Assembly (NCBI GenBank): GCA_004555955.1
Contig: SFJG01000011.1
Location: forward strand, 1-37,693
Source: Bacteroidales bacterium
GTDB taxonomy: Bacteria; Bacteroidota; Bacteroidia; Bacteroidales; Muribaculaceae
Length of the DNA: 37,693 nt
Direction of reading: 5' to 3'
The notes under the pieces are model-generated. The model did no database searches. It was given only the letters and a program-made list of their open reading frames with translations, and was not told the origin of the DNA. The translations under genes were made by a program, and so were the position numbers. Shown one piece after another: positions 32,762-37,693 of the stretch; position 1 is the first letter of the stretch; each line of letters begins with the position of its first letter.

Positions 32762-33144
32762 TTTTCGACGGTTTTGCTTATCAATTCGGGTAGTCCGGCA
32801 AGCAGTCGTTGCATCTTACGCTCGACTAACGAATAGGGCGTCAGCTCGTTGGCTATGTAGATAAACGCCACGTCGGCACGACAGTTGTCGTCGGCAATCA
32901 GCCCGCGATTGAGTCGGTATGCTTCGCGGATGCGCCGACGCATCAGCACGCGCCCTACCGCCTTGCGAATGCGCTTCTTCGGTATGGTAATCATAAACTG
33001 CACCGGACGTCCTTCGCGGCGCATGCTTGGTGCATAAACCATGCGTAGCGGATATGCTACCTGCGACTTGCCTTCTGCAAAAAGTCGGTCGATAGCACGT
33101 CCGCTACACAATTTATGGGTCTTATCGAGACTGTATTCGGCCAT
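32758..33144 (-). CDS. rnpA: Ribonuclease P protein component
   Basis: The 128-residue basic protein carries FMITIPKKRIRKAVGRVLMRRRIREAYRL, the RNase P protein signature with the conserved RNR-like arginine motif. It binds the catalytic RNA and helps mature tRNA 5' ends. It overlaps yidD by 4 bases and follows hemD by 45. rpmH, its usual neighbour in many bacteria, is not here; hemD takes that place, as in other Bacteroidota. Confidence 0.96.
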   Translation of the reverse strand: MAEYSLDKTHKLCSGRAIDRLFAEGKSQVAYPLRMVYAPSMRREGRPVQFMITIPKKRIRKAVGRVLMRRRIREAYRLNRGLIADDNCRADVAFIYIANELTPYSLVERKMQRLLAGLPELISKTVEK

Positions 33145-33189
33145 GGTTGTTTATGATTTATCGATAGCCGTCGTTCAACAGACTACAAT

Positions 33190-33933
33190 TTAATTATTCT
33201 GCTTCAAGTAGAGTTCCAAAGCGGCAGGCATTGAGGGAGCCTCGGGTGTCGGCGCCATCAAGTCGAGACGGAACCCGGCATCTTGGATGGTTTTTGCCGT
33301 CGTTGCTCCAAGGCAACCGATTTGGATGTCGCCTTGGTTGAAATCCGGGAAATTCTTTACCAACGACTTGATTCCCGACGGGCTGAAGAAGAGCAACATA
33401 TCGTAGTCGAACTTTTCGTCGGGCGTAAAATCGTTGCTCACCGTGCGATACATCACCGCACGCGTATACTTGATATTGTTGGCATCGAGCGGAGCCGCCT
33501 CTTCGGGCTTATTGGCTTCGTTGACAACGTAAAGATACTTCTCGTCGATATGCTTTACCATCGACGGTATCAACTCTTCAATCTTGTTCGATTTGCCGAA
33601 GAAGATTTTACGCTTGCGATAGACGATATACTTTTGCAAATACAACGCTATTGCCTCTGACGTACAAAAATATTTCAACGTCTCCGGGACGTTATAACGC
33701 GTCTCTTTTGCCAACCGGAAGAAGTGGTCTATGGCTGATTTTGCCGTAAAAATTACCGCTGTGTAGTCGCCGAGCGATATGCGCTGCTGACGAAATTCCT
33801 TCGAAGTCAACCCTTCAACCTTGATAAACGGACGAAACACCATTTCTACTCCATACTTGTTTGCTATATCGAAATAAGGCGACTTCTCCGTCGACGGTTT
33901 CGGTTGGGATACTAATATCTTGTTTACTTTCAC
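33190..33933 (-). CDS. hemD: Uroporphyrinogen-III synthase
   Basis: The 247-residue protein begins KVNKILVSQPKP and has AVIFTAKSAIDHFF, KYFCTSEAIALYLQKYI and LLFFSPSGIKSLVKNFP, IGCLGATTAKTIQDAGF, matching the two-domain fold of uroporphyrinogen-III synthases. HemD closes hydroxymethylbilane to uroporphyrinogen III in tetrapyrrole synthesis. The start codon is GTG at 33933; no ATG is close, and the N-terminus aligns with what is usual for the family in Bacteroidota. It lies 20 bases after the DUF4271 gene. Confidence 0.9.
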   Translation of the reverse strand: MKVNKILVSQPKPSTEKSPYFDIANKYGVEMVFRPFIKVEGLTSKEFRQQRISLGDYTAVIFTAKSAIDHFFRLAKETRYNVPETLKYFCTSEAIALYLQKYIVYRKRKIFFGKSNKIEELIPSMVKHIDEKYLYVVNEANKPEEAAPLDANNIKYTRAVMYRTVSNDFTPDEKFDYDMLLFFSPSGIKSLVKNFPDFNQGDIQIGCLGATTAKTIQDAGFRLDLMAPTPEAPSMPAALELYLKQNN

Positions 33934-33953
33934 AATGTTAAGTTGAGTTGTTA

Positions 33954-34757
33954 CTAATTACAAAATATTGCCCTATACGCTATCAGATAGGGCACAATTT
34001 CAACGGCGCAAAGGTACAAAATAAAATAAAAGCACTGAAATATTTTATTGTAAAAAACTCTAAAACTCTTCAAAAGGAAAGCAATTCGTGCCAATAGATA
34101 AATAATTATTGCCACAATTGTCATAACCCCGTTATAATTCGGGAAAAAGAGCATAATTATTGCTACCGGCGAAAGCAACAAGCCCATTAGCGATTGCGAC
34201 GCATTGAACCCCTGTATCCACAAATCGGTTTCTATGTGACGCGCAAAGATAAATCCTATCACTCGAAACAGCACCAACTGCGCTACGTAGATTATTGAGG
34301 CGCCTCCAACGTAGGTCCATACGTCGATGCCCGAACTGATATCGAAAAACGCACAGTAGACTATCATACCCTCCATTATCAAAGCCTGTGCTATCAACGC
34401 TACCATCGTAACGGTTTCGCTCATAGTATGGTCGTCGAGGTGATTCTTCGTGCGACGCACCGACCATGTATTCTCGACTATTGTCGAAAAATACTTGCGC
34501 CCGACGCGATAACAAAATGCAACTATCAAAAACGCCGTAAAGAGCATCATCAGCGTGCCTGTCGAACGTATCGGCGTGTCGACATACGGCTCCGGCTCGT
34601 GACCCGAACCGTGCGACATTTCGCTGTAGGTGGTCAAACTGCGAACATGCCCCACCCCGTGCACCGTCAACGTGTCGGTCAACTCCGCTGCCGGCTTGAA
34701 CACCTCGGCTACACTGTCGACTGCCGGGCTTGGTATACTATCTAATTGGTTTGGCAT
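33954..34757 (-). CDS. DUF4271 family membrane protein
   Basis: The 267-residue protein has a soluble N-terminus (about 1-65) and about six membrane segments (TLMMLFTAFLIVAFCY, MVALIAQALIMEGMIVY, ASIIYVAQLVLFRVIGF and others), ending IVPYLIAYRAIFCN. This family is restricted to Bacteroidota and is nearly always next to hemD, as here; its role is unknown. ATG 34757 is chosen: a TTG two codons upstream is also possible and would overlap the LOG gene by 4 bases. Confidence 0.88.
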   Translation of the reverse strand: MPNQLDSIPSPAVDSVAEVFKPAAELTDTLTVHGVGHVRSLTTYSEMSHGSGHEPEPYVDTPIRSTGTLMMLFTAFLIVAFCYRVGRKYFSTIVENTWSVRRTKNHLDDHTMSETVTMVALIAQALIMEGMIVYCAFFDISSGIDVWTYVGGASIIYVAQLVLFRVIGFIFARHIETDLWIQGFNASQSLMGLLLSPVAIIMLFFPNYNGVMTIVAIIIYLLARIAFLLKSFRVFYNKIFQCFYFILYLCAVEIVPYLIAYRAIFCN

Positions 34758-34759
34758 AT

Positions 34760-35335
34760 TCAATATTTTTGTTCCGCCGTGATGTCCGGCATACTGTCTA
34801 ACAATTCAATCGCTTCCGAAGCATCAGCGGCTACAGCCCACAGCATCGCATGCTGACGCTTCATAAACCGCTCAGCGGCGGCACGACCAAGCATTTCGAT
34901 AAGCGGGTTGTAATAACCCGACGTATTAACAATGATTATCGGTCCGTCGAAGAGTCCCAACTGCTTCCACGTTATTATCTCGAGCAATTCCTCCAACGTC
35001 CCTACCCCGCCGGGCAAGGCTATCGCCGCATCAGCAAGTCGCGCCATCGTCTGCTTGCGCTCATGCATGTCTGCCGTTACTATCGTTTCGCTTAGACCGG
35101 CATGACACCACCCGCGGTCGACCATAAACTGCGGAATAACGCCGACAACACGACCCCCGGCACCCATGCCGGCATCTGCCAATGCGCCCATCAGCCCGGT
35201 ACGTCCCGCTCCACACACCATCGTGCAACCTTTCGACGCAAGAAGGCTCCCGAGACGCCGCGCCTCGGCAACATACTCCGCCGCAACATCGCCACTCGAT
35301 GCGCAGTAGACACACACTGTATTCCGTCGTTTCAT
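34760..35335 (-). CDS. LOG family protein (nucleoside 5'-monophosphate phosphoribohydrolase)
   Basis: The 191-residue cytoplasmic protein has the LOG signature MHERKQTM (Arg93, Lys94) and PGGVGTLEE (108-116), plus the N-terminal CVYCASSG and CGAGRTGLMGALADA. LOG enzymes split nucleoside 5'-monophosphates to free base and ribose 5-phosphate; in plants they release cytokinins, while bacterial roles are mostly nucleotide salvage. It appears to be first in the operon leading to DUF4271, hemD, rnpA, yidD and tatD, with a -7 box at 35358-35365. Confidence 0.95.
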   Translation of the reverse strand: MKRRNTVCVYCASSGDVAAEYVAEARRLGSLLASKGCTMVCGAGRTGLMGALADAGMGAGGRVVGVIPQFMVDRGWCHAGLSETIVTADMHERKQTMARLADAAIALPGGVGTLEELLEIITWKQLGLFDGPIIIVNTSGYYNPLIEMLGRAAAERFMKRQHAMLWAVAADASEAIELLDSMPDITAEQKY

Positions 35336-35357
35336 CGTTATTTCGCTATACGGTTTG

Positions 35358-35365
35358 CAAAATTA
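35358..35365 (-). promoter_or_regulatory. -7 element upstream of the LOG-hemD-rnpA operon
   Basis: The minus strand reads TAATTTTG, an exact TAnnTTTG match, 22 bases before the ATG. Only a partial -33 match (TTTCG) lies about 20 bases upstream. Confidence 0.55.
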
Positions 35366-35396
35366 ATCATTATCCGTCGGATTACGAAATCGTTTT

Positions 35397-36485
35397 CTAC
35401 CGACTGCTCTGAAAACTATTGACTGCTTCGACATATCGAGGCATAAACGAACGCATCGTAGGATATTTGTCGGCAAGACGCTCGCGCTCGTCAAGCACAC
35501 GAATAACGTCGCGTATCATTACAAACTTTTTATCCTCTTCGTCCATCTTTATCCAATCTTCCAACGTATAGCCGTTCATGTCGATAGGATGGCTCATCAA
35601 ATAGCGCACCACACTCGCTTCCACAAAAGTTTCGTCCATCACAAGTCGCGGGTCGCCATAAGCTATCGACTCATAAAACTTAGCATTCTGCTTGTATACT
35701 TCAGTTGCTTTAGTCTCGATTTCCTTCCAAAACTCCGCATTCAACGCATTGCAATACGAATGATTACACTCGTGAATAATGATTGGCAACGTATAATGTA
35801 TTCCGTAGTAAATCCGTCCGTCATCGTCACGACTGCAACACCCCATTACGGCATTAACCGTCTCGCTGCCGTCAACGTGCTTCTGACTCACCGAATAGTT
35901 GCCCGGACCTATCAATATCGCTAAATATATACGAAACTCAGAGTTCTCGCGAGGTCCGAAAAACCTATCATACCAGCCGAAATCTATCTCGTCGACCACC
36001 TTCCGCATCGCTGCCTCACACTCGCTGTACAACGCTCGATGGCTTTCGTAAAAGCTGTGAAAATTTGTCTTCTCGTAGAAATCTTGCAAAAGCGATACAA
36101 ATCGCTGCTCGTTTTGGCGCGATATGCGGTCGTAATAATTATCATGGTCCGGCACAAGCGTATTGTCGTAGACTATCTTTCCGTCGGTAATCTTAAGTCG
36201 CAATGCCACAGCCATCGGAAAATGCCAATTAAATCCTTCTCTCATCAACTTCTCGCGAGCAAATTTTACAACTTCGTGATTCCTATAGCCCGCAAACACG
36301 CTATCTACCTCCGATAGATAGTCAGGAAGTACATCCTCCTCGAAATTATGTCCGGGAATGTCCGCCAAATGCGAAACTATCCCAACCAACTCGGTCTCTT
36401 CGGAATATGTAACGTCAACACTCGATGCCATCGTTGCCGAAACGGCACCAAAGAATATTGCTATCAACAGAAAAATGCGTTTCAT
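35397..36485 (-). CDS. DUF4932 protein, predicted exported zinc metalloprotease
   Basis: The 362-residue protein has a signal peptide (RIFLLIAIFFGAVSATMASS) and the zinc-type motif HECNH (His238, Glu239, His242). A glutamate about 45 residues later, in DETFVEA (Glu285 or Glu289), could be the third metal ligand, as in gluzincin-type metalloproteases. This matches the family DUF4932, known mainly in Bacteroidota, with no proven substrate. The envelope location is inferred from the signal sequence. It stands 49 bases after the epimerase gene and has a -7 box just upstream. Confidence 0.82.
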   Translation of the reverse strand: MKRIFLLIAIFFGAVSATMASSVDVTYSEETELVGIVSHLADIPGHNFEEDVLPDYLSEVDSVFAGYRNHEVVKFAREKLMREGFNWHFPMAVALRLKITDGKIVYDNTLVPDHDNYYDRISRQNEQRFVSLLQDFYEKTNFHSFYESHRALYSECEAAMRKVVDEIDFGWYDRFFGPRENSEFRIYLAILIGPGNYSVSQKHVDGSETVNAVMGCCSRDDDGRIYYGIHYTLPIIIHECNHSYCNALNAEFWKEIETKATEVYKQNAKFYESIAYGDPRLVMDETFVEASVVRYLMSHPIDMNGYTLEDWIKMDEEDKKFVMIRDVIRVLDERERLADKYPTMRSFMPRYVEAVNSFQSSR

Positions 36486-36498
36486 ATTTTAAATACCA

Positions 36499-36506
36499 CA
36501 AAAATA
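36499..36506 (-). promoter_or_regulatory. -7 element upstream of the DUF4932 gene
   Basis: The minus strand reads TATTTTTG, 14 bases before the ATG; no matching -33 box was found at the usual distance. The gene may also be read through from the epimerase gene. Confidence 0.45.
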
Positions 36507-36534
36507 AATACCCATAAAATCAATTTTAAGCCCG

Positions 36535-37545
36535 CTACAGCCACCCCGCGCCGCGATACCACTCAATTGCTCGATGCAATCCCTCGGCGAGCGATACGCG
36601 CGCTTTAAAGCCGAAATCGCGCTCCGCTCCCGTCACGTCACACCGCCAATTGCGCTGACGCAGGATTTTATACTTGTCGCGGTTCAGCGTACTCAACTTA
36701 AGCGTCGCCAGCGCAATCTGCTCCGACACCCAGCATACCATCTTTACAAGCCAAAGCGGCGCCTTGACAGGCACGACAAACCGCCGTCCTAGCTCAGCCT
36801 TGACTATTCGGCGAAAATCGCGTTGGCTGTAGTCGCGGTCTTCCGAAATAAGATATGCATTGCCTCGCGGAGCGCGCTCAAGAGCATCGATTACCGCTCG
36901 AGCCAAATCTTCGACATAGATAAACGTAAGACGCTGCTCGCGGAACCCCACACTGAAATCAAATCCGCGACTTATCGACTTAATCATCAAAAAATAGTCG
37001 CGCTCGTGCGGGCCGTAAACACCGGTCGGTCGTAAAATGACATATGGAACGTCGGTCTGCGAACGCAGAAAGTTTTCGCCCAGCAATTTCGACAAGCCGT
37101 ATTTCGTCACCGGATGCGGCACCGATTTGTCGGTAAACGGGCTGCCGCCTCGCTCATCGCCTACCCCCAAAACGCCCATTGAACTCATCATCAACAAGCA
37201 TTCCGGAACGGCATCGGCTGCCTTCAGGCAACGCACCACTCGCTTGAGATATTCGCAATTGGTGGTCTCAAAAGCAGCGAAATTAGCCGCCTTGGTTGCG
37301 CCGAGATTGTGCACGACATAATCCCAACGACCCGACTTGGTAACTTCAGCACTAATCGATTGTAGCATCGACTGCTCATCCTCGTAGTCGAGAATCAAAA
37401 AGAGAATACGCTCGTCAGTCAAAAAACGACGCGACGTAGACTCGCGCACCGCAGCCGTAACTTCATAGCCACGACGCAACGCCTCCTCTATAATAAAACC
37501 GCCGATAAAGCCACCGGCACCGGTTACCAATACTCGTTTTGCCAT
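36535..37545 (-). CDS. NAD-dependent epimerase/dehydratase family protein
   Basis: The 336-residue protein is an extended short-chain dehydrogenase: Rossmann motif GAGGFIG (9-15), serines in MMSSMGV (121-122), and the catalytic Tyr149 and Lys153 in TKYGLSK. ILRPTGVYGPHERD and FIYVEDLARAVIDAL are typical of sugar-nucleotide epimerases and related reductases. The substrate is unknown; a nucleotide sugar, a steroid-like or dihydroflavonol-like compound are all possible. It has a full consensus promoter immediately upstream, close behind the rRNA operon terminator. Confidence 0.92.
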   Translation of the reverse strand: MAKRVLVTGAGGFIGGFIIEEALRRGYEVTAAVRESTSRRFLTDERILFLILDYEDEQSMLQSISAEVTKSGRWDYVVHNLGATKAANFAAFETTNCEYLKRVVRCLKAADAVPECLLMMSSMGVLGVGDERGGSPFTDKSVPHPVTKYGLSKLLGENFLRSQTDVPYVILRPTGVYGPHERDYFLMIKSISRGFDFSVGFREQRLTFIYVEDLARAVIDALERAPRGNAYLISEDRDYSQRDFRRIVKAELGRRFVVPVKAPLWLVKMVCWVSEQIALATLKLSTLNRDKYKILRQRNWRCDVTGAERDFGFKARVSLAEGLHRAIEWYRGAGWL

Positions 37546-37565
37546 AATTATATTCTAAACTTTTG

Positions 37566-37597
37566 CAAAAATACACAAACTAATGCATACAGACAAA
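37566..37597 (-). promoter_or_regulatory. Promoter of the epimerase gene (TTTG-N20-TATTTTTG)
   Basis: On the minus strand TTTG (37597-37594) and TATTTTTG (37573-37566) are 20 bases apart, a full match. The -33 box lies within the T tract of the 5S terminator. Confidence 0.82.
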
Positions 37598-37630
37598 AAA
37601 AGAGGATGAACCGTTTGTGATTCATCCTCT
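37594..37630 (-). terminator. Rho-independent terminator of the rRNA operon
   Basis: On the minus strand AGAGGATGAA (37630-37621) pairs with TTCATCCTCT (37610-37601) with a 10-base loop, followed by seven T residues. It follows the 5S gene directly. Confidence 0.92.
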
Positions 37631-37634
37631 GTAA

Positions 37635-37693
37635 GGGGGCGGTGACCTACTCTCCCGATTTCTCAGTACCATCGGCGCGGCGGGGCTTAACTT
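37635..37693 (-). rRNA. rrf: 5S ribosomal RNA (3' part, cut by the window edge)
   Basis: Read on the minus strand the segment contains AAGTTAAGCCCCGCCGCGCC, GATGGTACTGAGA and GGGAGAGTAGGTCACCGCC, the conserved 3' half of bacterial 5S rRNA. The exact 3' end is uncertain by a few bases. The 5' part, and presumably 23S and 16S, lie beyond the right edge. Confidence 0.93.

Overview
The window reads as chromosome of an anaerobic gut-type member of Bacteroidales (Bacteroidota), plausibly a Muribaculaceae/Prevotella/Bacteroides-like organism. The reasons are a SusC/SusD-type polysaccharide utilisation locus, SusE/F-like tandem carbohydrate-binding repeats, a SusR-like membrane regulator, the order-typical families DUF2851, DUF4271 and DUF4932, rubrerythrin and a flavin reductase-rubredoxin fusion (anaerobe redox), T9SS-like C-terminal tails, and promoters of the Bacteroidota form TTG-N20-TAnnTTTG. 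I infer this from gene content only; no rRNA long enough for placement is present.

Layout. 1-130: 3' end of a plus-strand gene (alpha-2-macroglobulin-like tail), followed by a GGAGAGTGG hairpin repeat. 260-6718 (minus): DUF2851, flavin reductase-rubredoxin, GHL10/DUF187 lipoprotein, low-molecular-weight tyrosine phosphatase, GH20 hexosaminidase. 6880-6963: tRNA-Leu(CAA), then about 600 bases without a gene but with a 32-base-period repeat and a perfect palindrome. 7560-10772 (plus): CvrA/NhaP2-type antiporter and a SusR-like regulator. 10838-25717 (minus): an eight-gene operon transcribed susC, susD, four-domain SusE-like lipoprotein, GH27-like lipoprotein, GH97 (SusB), GH31, and two further SusE/F-like proteins; it points to import and breakdown of an alpha-glucan, perhaps alpha-1,6-linked. 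26111-26182: tRNA-Arg(CCT). 26316-26945: outer-membrane barrel. 27017-30022 (minus): metK, M16 peptidase and GNAT acetyltransferase behind a SAM-II-like riboswitch. 30276-30818: rubrerythrin. 30938-31925 (plus): two small membrane/secreted proteins of unknown role. 31950-35335 (minus): LOG, DUF4271, hemD, rnpA, yidD, tatD-like. 35397-37545 (minus): DUF4932 metalloprotease-like protein and an NAD-dependent epimerase. 37635-37693: 3' end of a 5S rRNA with its terminator.

How the genes work together. In the glucan locus the surface lipoproteins (SusD, SusE-like, GH27-like) would bind and trim the glycan, SusC would import oligosaccharides, and SusB (inverting GH97) and GH31 would release glucose; the SusR-like protein at the far end would sense the sugar and activate susC. 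The most striking regulatory structure is the metK leader: a SAM-II-like aptamer followed by one strand that can pair either with the aptamer core or with the metK start codon, giving a simple translational OFF switch. The rest is mostly housekeeping. Coordinates come from reading the sequence by eye and from translated reading frames; no database search was possible, and family calls rest on motifs remembered from those families.
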